64,000 bases of DNA from Arthrobacter globiformis (GTDB lineage: Bacteria > Actinomycetota > Actinomycetes > Actinomycetales > Micrococcaceae), in the NCBI RefSeq assembly GCF_030815865.1, contig NZ_JAUSXI010000001.1:4898001-4962000 (forward strand), given 5' to 3'. Numbering within the stretch: position 1 is the stretch's first letter; the number at the start of each line of letters is the position of its first letter. The translations under genes were made by a program, and so were the position numbers. The notes beneath the pieces were generated by a model, which worked only from the letters and a program-made list of their open reading frames with translations, did no database searches and was not told the DNA's origin. Below, in pieces: positions 45,535-54,000 of this stretch.

Positions 45535-46814
45535 CGTATGTCCTTCCTGGTGTGCCGGAGCACGGCGAGCAGCCGGAGGCCGACCGCCGCGGCCCCAATG
45601 GAGAGCACCACCAGCCACGCAAGGGCCATGGCGCTGGCGCCTCTGTCGGCGGCCGACAGCGCTGAGACGCAAAGGGCTATTCCCAGCGTCGTGCCGACCA
45701 CGATCGCCTCCGCGTAGCGACCGCTGGCCCGGCACACGGCGTTATAGGCCTGCAAAACCGCATACGGCACCAGGCCGGCGGCCAACCACCGCAGAGCGCC
45801 CGCGGACGACTCGGCGTACCGCTCTCCGAGCAGGCTGAGCAGCGGGTGAGCGAAGACGACGAGGACGGCGGCAGCCAGACCTCCTACAGCGAGCGACAAG
45901 CGGAGGCTCGCCCACGTCGTCGATTTAAGGCGGTCCGCGTCGCGGACGCTCTCGGAGAACTGCACGATGCCCATCAGCATCGGAGCGGAGTAGGCTGCCC
46001 AGGCCATCATCCATGCGGGATACCAGTAGGCAGCGGCCTCCGGCGCCACCATGTGCGCGAGCAGGAGCGGCAGCAGCAGCCCGGGGGCGCGCTCGGTGAG
46101 GGTGAGGAGCTGGTGCGGAATGCCCAGCGCCAGCAGCGGACGGCCGCGCGCCGGGCGCAAGGACGGTCGCGGCCGGTAGCCGACCAGTCTTCGCAACTGG
46201 ACCGCACCGACGACGCACGCCACGGTGGTTCCGAGGGTCCAGCAGGCCATCAGCACGTCGGCGGAGGCGCCGTGCGCCAGCCAGGCCACGAGCGCTGCAG
46301 CCACGAGTGAGACCCCGCCGCCCAAGGCGTACCTCAAGGTCGCGCTGGCACCGCGTCCCAACGCCACGAGCGCCTGGTCCAGAACGATTACCAGGGTGCC
46401 GGTGACGGCAGCCACGAGGAACGTGAGCCAGAAGAGAACCGATGTCGTGGCTGTGTCCGGCATCACGGCCGACTGCAGCACGAGGTAACCGAGGGCCAGC
46501 CCGGTGCCGGCTACCCCCACGATGGCGAACGCCGCGTCCAGCACCCGCCCGGGCGGCTCCCCTCGCCCCACCGCGACGATCACGGCCGACCCGGCGCCAA
46601 GCACCGCGAGCTGCGTGCAGATCATCACTGCTGAGACCGCGGCCGTGGTGAGCCCGACCTCACGGTCGGACGTCGCGCGCGCGGCCACGATCCAGAAGGC
46701 GAAGCCCGCACCCGTCTGGGCGGCCTTCCCCGCGACGAGGCCGAGCGAGCTGCGCAGGGCTGAGTGCCGGACAGCGGAGCCGTCCGGCACAGCGGTCCCC
46801 GCTTTAGCCCTCAC
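45531..46814 (-). CDS. Polysaccharide flippase (Wzx/MATE-like)
   Basis: A 427-residue protein with about 12 membrane helices. It shows the N-terminal S-S-L-G-L-V-A-G-K-A-A-Q-T-G-A-G-F-A-F-W, central P-H-Q-L-L-T-L-T-E-R-A-P-G-L-L-L-P-L and A-Y-W-Y-P-A-W-M-M-A-W-A-A, which correspond to P-N-H-A-L-M-L-A-D-R-A-P-R-Y-L-L-P-L and S-W-Y-M-A-W-M-M-A-S-A in the fused left-operon protein. GTG 46814 overlaps the GT2 stop (GTGA). It probably moves a lipid-linked or small glycan across the membrane. Confidence 0.83.
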   Translation of the reverse strand: MRAKAGTAVPDGSAVRHSALRSSLGLVAGKAAQTGAGFAFWIVAARATSDREVGLTTAAVSAVMICTQLAVLGAGSAVIVAVGRGEPPGRVLDAAFAIVGVAGTGLALGYLVLQSAVMPDTATTSVLFWLTFLVAAVTGTLVIVLDQALVALGRGASATLRYALGGGVSLVAAALVAWLAHGASADVLMACWTLGTTVACVVGAVQLRRLVGYRPRPSLRPARGRPLLALGIPHQLLTLTERAPGLLLPLLLAHMVAPEAAAYWYPAWMMAWAAYSAPMLMGIVQFSESVRDADRLKSTTWASLRLSLAVGGLAAAVLVVFAHPLLSLLGERYAESSAGALRWLAAGLVPYAVLQAYNAVCRASGRYAEAIVVGTTLGIALCVSALSAADRGASAMALAWLVVLSIGAAAVGLRLLAVLRHTRKDIR

Positions 46815-47623
46815 GACGTCAGGCCTCTCGCCAGTCCCACATAATTGCACCAGCAGAAGGCAGCGTAGTAGCGCAACCACCGGGGCTGGCCCTTGGCGAG
46901 GCTCAAGGCGCTGCCCCGGACTGCCGCGGCGGCGGGCAGCAGCGCCAACCTCGCACCGCGCCAGCCGTGCTTGCGAATCATCCGCCCCAGTCCCGTTCCG
47001 TCCATGAGGAACTGGTCTAGCGCGAAATCAAAGTCGTCTGCGGCGAAACGATGTTCGACGACGACCCGGCGCGAGACCGCCGTACGCATTCCTGACTGGC
47101 GCATCCGCCAGCGCAGCTCGATGTCCTCCCCCGATTTGAACGAGTCGTCGAAACCCACGTGCAGCATCAGGTCCCGGTCGACGACAGTCGCCACGAGCCC
47201 GAACCAGTTGCGGCTGCGGCCGGTGCGGTGGTGATGTGCCAGCGCCTGCCCCCAGTAGCCTGGTCCACCGACACTCTCCAGACCGGCCTGAAGGGCGTCA
47301 TAGCCGCCTTCGACAAGCTCCGTGAGCAGGTCGGCGACCCCCGTGGGCCCGAACACGACGTCGGTGTCGACGAGCAGGACCCAACGGGTGCTGCTGTTCC
47401 GCACACCGAGCGTTCGAGCCCAGGGCAAGCCGCGGCCCTCGTCACTCAGGACCCGGGCACCGGCCTCGTGGGCGAGGGCGACGGTGCGGTCGGTGGAGCA
47501 TCCGTCCACCACAATGATTTCGGCAACACCGGATTGGCGCAGGGCCTCCAGACAGCGCGGGAGCATGCGCTCCGCGTTGCGGGCCGGAACGACGGCGGTG
47601 AGATCGGCAGTGCTGTGATCCAC
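46811..47623 (-). CDS. Family 2 glycosyltransferase (split counterpart of the fused protein)
   Basis: A 270-residue GT2 enzyme. It has A-V-V-P-A-R-N-A-E-R-M-L, V-V-D-G-C-S-T-D-R-T, S-D-E-G-R-G-L-P-W-A-R, V-D-T-D-V-V-F-G-P and S-G-E-D-I-E-L-R-W-R, nearly the same signatures as the N-terminal domain of the 39711-41816 fusion, including G-P-G-Y-W-G-x-A-L-A. GTG 47623 is preceded by GAGGAGG. It lies between the kinase-like gene and the flippase, the same order as in the left operon. Confidence 0.87.
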   Translation of the reverse strand: MDHSTADLTAVVPARNAERMLPRCLEALRQSGVAEIIVVDGCSTDRTVALAHEAGARVLSDEGRGLPWARTLGVRNSSTRWVLLVDTDVVFGPTGVADLLTELVEGGYDALQAGLESVGGPGYWGQALAHHHRTGRSRNWFGLVATVVDRDLMLHVGFDDSFKSGEDIELRWRMRQSGMRTAVSRRVVVEHRFAADDFDFALDQFLMDGTGLGRMIRKHGWRGARLALLPAAAAVRGSALSLAKGQPRWLRYYAAFCWCNYVGLARGLTS

Positions 47624-47633
47624 TGCGTCCTCC

Positions 47634-48725
47634 TCAGGCTTGCTCGTCGAGGACCGACGGCAGCAGCTCCTCGAGATGCCGCACAATGTCGTCGGATGCC
47701 TCGTCCGCCGAGTACGCGGCGGGCACCTGCAGCAGATGGCAGGGCCGTCCGTCGAGCGCCTTGCTCAACACGAGCCCCTTCGCCGCGAAGTGCTCGCGCC
47801 ACGGGACGACGGACGTGGCTGCCAGGCCGGTTACGACCTGTTGCGAGAAGCCCGCCATCTCGATGTGGAAGTTGCCGAGCATGCGGTCGACCATCCAGTC
47901 GCTCGTCCGCTCGACGATCCGGGACCGGGCGCCCTCGAAGCGCTCGACGTAGATGGCGGCCGCGAGCGGGGCCGAGGTGGTCACTTGCCGGCCCGGGAAC
48001 GCGGTCGCCGGCTTGACCATGCGGTGCTCCGGCGACCATCGCCGGGAGAAGTCCGCGAGGCGCGGATAACGGATGACGTACGGGTGCACCACCGTGGTCA
48101 GACGGCCGACGCTCTTCGAGAGCCGTGACGGGATAAGGGGTTTCCGGACACCTTCGAACAGGTGCGGGTAGATGGTCCGGTGGTGTGGCTTGATGAACAT
48201 GGGCTTCGCGTATCCGAGCAGCGTGGCGTCCTCGGCGAGGAAGGCCCAGTCGTCGCCCATGAACGACCACCCCTCGCGCCGCATCAGCTTGGCGACGGTG
48301 CTCGTCTTACCGGTTCCTCCGGCGGCGGGAAGCGCGATCGCGTGACCCCGGTACGCCATCGTTGCCGCGTGGATCATGCCGGCTCCTCGACCAACCATGG
48401 CGGCATCGAGAACTGGGACCACAGAAGTCAACAACTCGCCCGGCCCATGAATGCGCCACTGCTCTCCGTCCCTCACAACCTGGACCCGATCGTCTTGAAA
48501 ACGCACGCTGCTCTCTGTGTACGCGAGCTCGTGCTCAAGCAGACCCGCATCCGGCATCGGCTCCGGCCGGTCATTGACGACGATGTCGGCCGGCCGTTCG
48601 GTGTCGCTGGCGAAACACGCCAACATGCTCTGGAGCTGGGCCGCTGCCGGGGCCTTTGCGTCGACGCGGATCGTGACGCGGCCGTGGATGTCGAAGTGCA
48701 GTTCCTTGCTCTGCAAGGTGCGCAT
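47634..48725 (-). CDS. HPr kinase-like P-loop protein (right copy)
   Basis: A 363-residue paralogue of the protein at 38609-39709. Shared blocks are M-I-H-A-A, P-A-A-G-G-T-G-K-T-S-T-V-A-K-L (Walker A), F-M-G-D-D-W-A-F-L, G-Y-A-K-P-M-F-I-K-P-H-H-R-T-I-Y-P, R-R-W-S-P-E-H-R-M-V and I-L/M-G-N-F-H-x-E. It begins D-I-H-G-R-V-T-I-R-V, like F-D-V-H-G-L-V in the left copy. ATG 48725 follows AGGGGAC. The two copies have diverged well beyond the leaders, so the duplication is old or the copies arrived separately. Confidence 0.8.
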   Translation of the reverse strand: MRTLQSKELHFDIHGRVTIRVDAKAPAAAQLQSMLACFASDTERPADIVVNDRPEPMPDAGLLEHELAYTESSVRFQDDRVQVVRDGEQWRIHGPGELLTSVVPVLDAAMVGRGAGMIHAATMAYRGHAIALPAAGGTGKTSTVAKLMRREGWSFMGDDWAFLAEDATLLGYAKPMFIKPHHRTIYPHLFEGVRKPLIPSRLSKSVGRLTTVVHPYVIRYPRLADFSRRWSPEHRMVKPATAFPGRQVTTSAPLAAAIYVERFEGARSRIVERTSDWMVDRMLGNFHIEMAGFSQQVVTGLAATSVVPWREHFAAKGLVLSKALDGRPCHLLQVPAAYSADEASDDIVRHLEELLPSVLDEQA

Positions 48726-48820
48726 GATCGTCCCCTGTCTGGGTGGTGTCGGGCGGGTGGTGTCGGGCGGATTGGTGTTGCTGGTGCGGGCGGTGCCGGC
48801 CGTGCCGGCACCGTCTCCTG

Positions 48821-51118
48821 CTACCCCAGCGTGAGCACCAGCTTGGGTGCCGCAGTGCTGCTGACCTCCTTTGAATTGAGGTCCAGGCCGTCGCTGCTGC
48901 TGGAGTTCAGGCCAAGAGAGAGCTGTTGCCCGAGTTCACCGGCCACGGCGGTGGCTGTCAGCGGAATGTTGTAGTTGGTGTTGGTCGTTGTCGGGCCGAG
49001 TGTTCCTATGCTGGTGGTGCCGAGCGCCGGCTTGTTGCCGTTCGTGATCCCGGTTTCGCTCCAGGTGTCATTGGCGACGACTCTCACGTTCTGCGTCCCC
49101 GTCGACCCACTTCCCGCGCTGCGCAGCTGCAGCGTCGCACTCTGCAGCGTCCTGCCCGCATACGGGGTTAGGTCGAACTTCAAATACGTGGCCTCCACCG
49201 GGCTGTTGTCCACGCCCAGCAGGGTGCTCGTGCCGAAGTTCGTCGTCGGCGACGCGCTGGTCACATAGCTGTCAGCGCTTGCCGTGAGGGTGACGGTCTG
49301 CGGCGTCGTGCCGCCGCCCGCGGCAGCCGTGGTGAACTGCCAGGTCTTGTCGGCCGCCATCGCGTTACCGGCAGCGTCCTTCACCCCGGTGGAGCCGCTC
49401 TTGATGGTCGCCGTGTACGTCGTATTCGCCGCCAGATCTGCAGTGGGGTTCAACGTCGCCACCCCGCCGCTGTACGTCACAGCGGCCCCCACCGTCGCCG
49501 TACCCGATGTCAATGTGAACGTGGACGACGTGACCGTCGATGAAGTCATCGCCTCGGAGAACGTTCCCGTTACATTGGCCGTCGTGGCCACACCAGCCGC
49601 ACCGGCAGCCGGGGACGTAGCCGTCACCGTCGGAGCCGTGGTGTCAGCACCGCCACCGCCGCCGCCGCCGGTGGGGTCGTAGTAGTGCCAGTACCGGCTA
49701 GTGGCGTTCACATCGGCGAGCAGCAGCAGCCCGCTGTTGGCCGTGCCCGATGCATTACTGTTGAGGTTCTGCTTCGTCGACGTTACGTTGTGGACATACT
49801 GGTCGTCGTCCACGATACGGGCCGTCTTCGTGGTGGTGAAGTTGATAGTGTCCAGCGACGTGGACTTTTCGTAAACCGCACCGCCCGAGCTGGTGCAGAC
49901 ACCGGCGTTCGTGGTGCCACTCGGCTTCGGATAGGTAGCGAAGGTACGCAGCTTCTGCGCAAACTCGTCGATCATGACGATCACCCGGTTCGGGCACTCC
50001 GACACGGTCGCAATCGTGTGCGCCGACCATGTTGATGTCGTGTTACTCAGAACCAACAGCTGGATCAGCGGCAGGGACGCCGATGTGTTCGAGGTCTTAG
50101 TTGCGGCGAAGACCCGGCCACCCGATGAGTCCAGCCACTTCAGGTTCATATGGTCGTCTCCTGTGCGCAGCCCCTTCACCGCCGCCACAGGAGTGGACCA
50201 GGTGGTGTTGGACGCCCCATCGACGTGGAAGCTCCAGTACATGCCGTCGTTAGCGTCACCGAGCTGCCGGCTCCACATCACACCCATCTTGCCGTTGCCG
50301 GCTCCGCCGAACGCGATCACAGCCGACGTGTCGTCCACAGACACGTTGCTCAACGACGCAGGATGCGCGAACGGCGTCCCCCACGTTGCGCCATCCGTGC
50401 CAGTGACGTTCAGAAAGATCCGGTTCCCCTGCTGCCAGGTGGCCCACACCCGCCCAGTCGAGTCCTTATCGATGGACATCGTCTCAACCTTGTTGTTGTG
50501 GATTCTTGAAGAGCCCAGCAGCGAGTACGTCTTCGTGCTCGAGTTGTAGCTGTAACGCCGCATCGTCGACGGGAAGTTCGGCTCAAACGGCAGGCCGTCA
50601 TTGACGAACCGATAGCTCGCCACAAACAACGTCGTCCCGTCCCACAACACGTCATGATGAGTGTTCGCCTGCGTCTCCGTCGCCACACCCGTATTGACCC
50701 ACGAGTTGGTGGTGGCATTGAACCGGAAGATGTGGAAATCCGAGCTGGCAGTGTCCCACAGGTTCCCCCACCAGATCCCGTCGTTGAACCACAACGCATT
50801 CGTCTGCCGCTTTGTACCCGTGGGCGTCCCGGTCCCCGTATGCGAGAAATCCTGTACCCCCACATCAGCTGCAGCGGCCGTAACCGGCACCACCAGAGCA
50901 GTGAGCGCAAGCAGAAGCGCTGTCAGCAGCGCATGGAGCCACAGGCTCCGCGACCCGCGACGAAGACCAGCCGAGCGACCACGTCCCCGCCTTACGCCGA
51001 GCCAGGAAGTCCTGCCACCTCTGCCACGCCTGCCCACGTGAAAGAATGCATAGCCCAGCAATGTTGCTTCCCGGAGTTGAACGTCGGCCTGTATAGGGAT
51101 GCTCACTAGCCTCACCAC
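48821..51118 (-). CDS. Secreted propeller / Ig-like / DNRLRE-domain protein
   Basis: A 765-residue predicted exported protein. The hydrophobic signal (L-H-A-L-L-T-A-L-L-L-A-L-T-A-L-V-V-P-V) lies only at residues ~65-90, so translation may start later than GTG 51118, for example at GTG 51106 or near residue 28. A sialidase-like beta-propeller region (~90-480) is followed by a Gly tract, a Big_5/SbsA Ig-like domain (T-A-P-T-V-T-A-T-S-P-A-A-G-A) and a C-terminal DNRLRE domain (D-S-Y-V-T-S-A-S-P-T-T-N-F-G). It may bind or hydrolyse the exported polymer. Its base composition looks less GC-rich than its neighbours. Confidence 0.78.
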   Translation of the reverse strand: MVRLVSIPIQADVQLREATLLGYAFFHVGRRGRGGRTSWLGVRRGRGRSAGLRRGSRSLWLHALLTALLLALTALVVPVTAAAADVGVQDFSHTGTGTPTGTKRQTNALWFNDGIWWGNLWDTASSDFHIFRFNATTNSWVNTGVATETQANTHHDVLWDGTTLFVASYRFVNDGLPFEPNFPSTMRRYSYNSSTKTYSLLGSSRIHNNKVETMSIDKDSTGRVWATWQQGNRIFLNVTGTDGATWGTPFAHPASLSNVSVDDTSAVIAFGGAGNGKMGVMWSRQLGDANDGMYWSFHVDGASNTTWSTPVAAVKGLRTGDDHMNLKWLDSSGGRVFAATKTSNTSASLPLIQLLVLSNTTSTWSAHTIATVSECPNRVIVMIDEFAQKLRTFATYPKPSGTTNAGVCTSSGGAVYEKSTSLDTINFTTTKTARIVDDDQYVHNVTSTKQNLNSNASGTANSGLLLLADVNATSRYWHYYDPTGGGGGGGADTTAPTVTATSPAAGAAGVATTANVTGTFSEAMTSSTVTSSTFTLTSGTATVGAAVTYSGGVATLNPTADLAANTTYTATIKSGSTGVKDAAGNAMAADKTWQFTTAAAGGGTTPQTVTLTASADSYVTSASPTTNFGTSTLLGVDNSPVEATYLKFDLTPYAGRTLQSATLQLRSAGSGSTGTQNVRVVANDTWSETGITNGNKPALGTTSIGTLGPTTTNTNYNIPLTATAVAGELGQQLSLGLNSSSSDGLDLNSKEVSSTAAPKLVLTLG

Positions 51119-51291
51119 TCATCGAAGTTGTTTGCCTATGCCAGTTCCGAGCAACCTTCCGGGCTGAATCGGAGACATCGAAGCGCCTGCTGCTGCGGTC
51201 CTGGCAACTTGCGTGCACTCCCCCTCGGAACATGGTCGGCTCGCCAACTTGTAAAAAGCTTGGGAATTCTTGAGCTAGCCCCAGTTATAGG
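51119..51291 (-). promoter_or_regulatory. Leader B: inverted copy of the polysaccharide operon leader
   Basis: On the minus strand this aligns gap-free with leader A (36510-36683). The invariant core is at 51233-51177. GTTCCGAG (51231-51224 on the minus strand) pairs perfectly with CTCGGAAC, an 8-bp stem versus 5-6 bp in A. A hairpin TAGCCCC/GGGGCTA near 51293-51274 matches in position a CCCCA/TGGGG hairpin in A. The identity continues ten codons into the ORF (M-V-R-L-V-S-I-P-I-Q). It drives the right operon or its first gene. Confidence 0.7.
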
Positions 51292-51390
51292 GGGCTAAGA
51301 TCCCTGGGAACCGGCAAGTCTCAATGCCACACTTCCCCATGGCCAGCGCGCATTCAGCAGCCTGTAGGGCACCGGACTAGACTCTCCCCC

Positions 51391-52260
51391 ATGGCCGTCT
51401 ACCTCGATCCGCCGCTTTGGCCTGCCCATGAAACACTGTTTTCGCATCTGATTTCGGACACCTCCCTGGCGGAACTGCATGCCTTCGCCGCTGCGGCGGG
51501 CATCCCGGAACGGGCATTCGACGGCGACCACTACGACGTGCCGCAGCGCCGCTATGACGATCTGGTGGCCGCCGGCGCCATTCCGGTGGAGGCGCGGGTC
51601 CTCGTCCGGAAACTCATCGCCAGCGGGCTCCGGATCCCGGCCCGCAGCCGGACGAAGTCCCTGAAGACTCCCTTGCTCAACCGCTGGAGCATGGTGATGC
51701 CGGGCCATGACGCCCTGTTCCTGGACCTGCTGGACCGCTGGAGCGAGAGCCACCGCAGGTACCACGGCTGCACCCACCTGCTCGCCGTGCTGGAAGCCTT
51801 GGACCTGCTCACCGCACCCGCCCGGCCGCCGCGCACGGTGCTGCTGGCGGCCTGGTTCCACGACGCCGTCTACCGGGGAGTGGCGGGCCAGGACGAGGAG
51901 CAATCCGCCCAGCTCGCCGAACTCAGGCTCAGCCAGGCCGGACTGCCGGCGGCCGACGTCGAAGAGGTGGCGCGGCTGGTCCGGCTCACCTCGGATCACC
52001 GGCCGGAGGCCGGGGACGACGACGGCGCCCTCCTCTGCGACGCGGACCTGTCAGTTCTCGGCGGCGAACCGGAGCCCTACGCCCGGTACGTGGCGGCCGT
52101 CCGGGAAGACTATGCGCACATCGGCGACGCCGACTTTGCGGCCGGCAGGGCCGCCGTCGTCCGCCAGCTGCTGGCACTGGACCCGCTCTTCCACACCGAG
52201 CGGGCCCGCAGCCTGTGGCTGGAGGCCGCCCGGCGGAACCTGCAGGGCGAACTGGCCTGA
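51391..52260 (+). CDS. DUF4031 and HD-type fusion protein
   Basis: A 289-residue two-domain protein. Residues 1-~90 are DUF4031 (V-Y-L-D-P-P-L-W-P-A-H, F-S-H-L-I-S-D, F-D-G-D-H-Y-D-V-P). Residues ~100-285 resemble an HD-superfamily hydrolase: H-x-x-x-H region R-R-Y-H-G-C-T-H-L, then A-A-W-F-H-D-A-V-Y, T-S-D-H and L-C-D-A-D-L-S-V-L-G. HD proteins often hydrolyse nucleotides. The substrate here is unknown. It starts at ATG 51391 and lies outside the island to the right of leader B. Confidence 0.85.
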   Translation: MAVYLDPPLWPAHETLFSHLISDTSLAELHAFAAAAGIPERAFDGDHYDVPQRRYDDLVAAGAIPVEARVLVRKLIASGLRIPARSRTKSLKTPLLNRWSMVMPGHDALFLDLLDRWSESHRRYHGCTHLLAVLEALDLLTAPARPPRTVLLAAWFHDAVYRGVAGQDEEQSAQLAELRLSQAGLPAADVEEVARLVRLTSDHRPEAGDDDGALLCDADLSVLGGEPEPYARYVAAVREDYAHIGDADFAAGRAAVVRQLLALDPLFHTERARSLWLEAARRNLQGELA

Positions 52261-52303
52261 ACGGTGCTCGGCCTGACCGACGCCGGCCGGACGCCGCGTG
52301 GGG

Positions 52304-52705
52304 TCAGCGGTAGGCCGTAATGAACGGCCTGTCGGTGGGCACGATCTGCTTGCCCAGTGGCATGAGGGAAACCGGGATCAGCTTCAGGTTGGCGATGGCC
52401 AGTGGGATGCCGATTATGGTGACGGCCATGGCGAACGCCGTGACCACGTGCCCGATGGCGATCCAGATGCCGGCCACCAACAGCCAGATCACGTTGCCGA
52501 GGAGCGAGAACACGCCGTTTCCGCCCGGCTTATCCACCACCATCCGCCCGAAGGGCCACAGGGTGTAGGACGCGATCCGGAAGGAGGCGATGCCCCAGGG
52601 GATGGTCACGATGAGCAGGCAGCAGATGATGCCGGCGGCCAAGTAGCCCAGCGCCAGCCAGAAGCCGCCGAAAACCAGCCAGATGATGTTCAGGATTGTC
52701 TTCAT
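52304..52705 (-). CDS. YccF family inner membrane protein
   Basis: A 133-residue protein with two similar halves, each with W-L-V-F-G-G-F-W-L-A-L-G or W-L-L-V-A-G-I-W-I-A-I-G-H followed by a hydrophobic hairpin and I-P-W-G-I-A-S-F-R-I-A or I-P-L-A-I-A-N-L-K-L-I and the terminal L-x-P-F/L-G motif. This matches the YccF domain duplication. The function is unknown. It is convergent with the DUF4031-HD gene. Confidence 0.9.
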   Translation of the reverse strand: MKTILNIIWLVFGGFWLALGYLAAGIICCLLIVTIPWGIASFRIASYTLWPFGRMVVDKPGGNGVFSLLGNVIWLLVAGIWIAIGHVVTAFAMAVTIIGIPLAIANLKLIPVSLMPLGKQIVPTDRPFITAYR

Positions 52706-52764
52706 CCGTCCATTCTGCCGGGCCGGAGGGCTGAAGCACCCCGGGACCTGCCCTGAATTAACCC

Positions 52765-53976
52765 TTAACCTTCAGCCTGCGAAGTTTCGCCTTTGGACAC
52801 CTTCACCCTTGTGCTGAGGCGCGGGACCCCGGCGGCCGCGACCAGCAGCGCGAGGAGCCCCAGGCCCAGCGGGAGTGAGGCGGCGGTGGCGACGGCTCCC
52901 ACCAGGAGCGGGCCGCCGGCGTCGCCGAGTTCGCGTCCCAGCTCGACCGAGCCCATGGTCCGCCCCATCCGGTCCTTCGGCGTGCTGTCAGCCAAATGCG
53001 CAAAGCCCAGCGGCGTGGCCGCGCCGACGCCGGCCCCAATGACCGCCGCGGCGATAAAGATGGTGGCCGGGCCCGGCGCGGCGGCCACCAGGGCGACCCC
53101 GGCAGCGGTGAGCAACAGTCCGGTGCGCATTCCGCCGGCGTCGCCGATGCGGTGCATGTCGCGCATCGCTCCGATCCGCGGCTGGACCAGCAGGGAGGCG
53201 ACGGCCAGCACACTGACGGCGGCAGTGCCGGCCACCGGATCAAGGCCGTGCTGCACCGCCAGGGCCGGAAGGAAACCGATAGCCGCCCCCATGGCCGCCA
53301 TCGATGCCGCCAGCACCAGGGTGGGCACCAGAAACCTGCGCTCCGCAACCTGCCGGGCGAGGTCCAGCACGGTGTACCGCTGGCGCGGGAGCGGCGGCAG
53401 GTGCGGCACGGCGAGGAGGACCCACACGGCGGTGGCAGCGGCAAGCGCGGACAGAGCCCCGAACAGCAGCGCAAAGCCGCCGGCGGCAATCAGCCCGGCG
53501 CCTAGCAGCGGGCCGATCACATAACCGAGGCTCTTCCAGGACCCATACCGGCCGAAGAACGTCCCGGCGTTCTTCCCGGCCGAGAGGCGGGCCACCATCG
53601 CCGAGGACGCCGGCGAGAACGCCGAGGCGGCGGCACCCTGGCCCAGGCGGGCAACGCCCAGCAGCAACGGATCCGCGGCCCACAGGCCGATCAGGGACAG
53701 TGCGGCGAAGCCGATGAGTCCGCCGACGATGACCGGCTTGGCGCCGATCCGGTCGCTCAACGCGCCAAAAACGGGCTTGAGGAACACCTCGGAGATGTCG
53801 TAGACGGCCAGCAGGATTCCCAGGTTCAGCAGGGTCAGGCCGATATTGCCGCTCTGGGCGCCCATGCCGGCGGCAATGCTGTGGGCGCCGAACGCGGTCA
53901 CGAATCCGGCAGCGTAGAGGGGTACCGCGGGCTGCCGGGCGGGCGTGGGATGAGTCACGGGGTCCGCCGGAGTCAC
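52765..53976 (-). CDS. MFS transporter
   Basis: A 403-residue exporter-type protein with about 12 helices. The MFS motif G-A-L-S-D-R-I-G-A-K-P lies between helices 2 and 3, and R-L-G-Q-G-A-A-A-S-A-F-S-P resembles motif C-adjacent sequence of drug/sugar efflux proteins. The second half has P-R-I-G-A-M-R-D. No substrate is indicated. It starts 24 bp after trpF stops, in the same direction, but a link to tryptophan is not implied. Confidence 0.88.
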   Translation of the reverse strand: MTPADPVTHPTPARQPAVPLYAAGFVTAFGAHSIAAGMGAQSGNIGLTLLNLGILLAVYDISEVFLKPVFGALSDRIGAKPVIVGGLIGFAALSLIGLWAADPLLLGVARLGQGAAASAFSPASSAMVARLSAGKNAGTFFGRYGSWKSLGYVIGPLLGAGLIAAGGFALLFGALSALAAATAVWVLLAVPHLPPLPRQRYTVLDLARQVAERRFLVPTLVLAASMAAMGAAIGFLPALAVQHGLDPVAGTAAVSVLAVASLLVQPRIGAMRDMHRIGDAGGMRTGLLLTAAGVALVAAAPGPATIFIAAAVIGAGVGAATPLGFAHLADSTPKDRMGRTMGSVELGRELGDAGGPLLVGAVATAASLPLGLGLLALLVAAAGVPRLSTRVKVSKGETSQAEG

Positions 53977-54000
53977 GGGCTCGCCGGAGTCACGGGGCGG

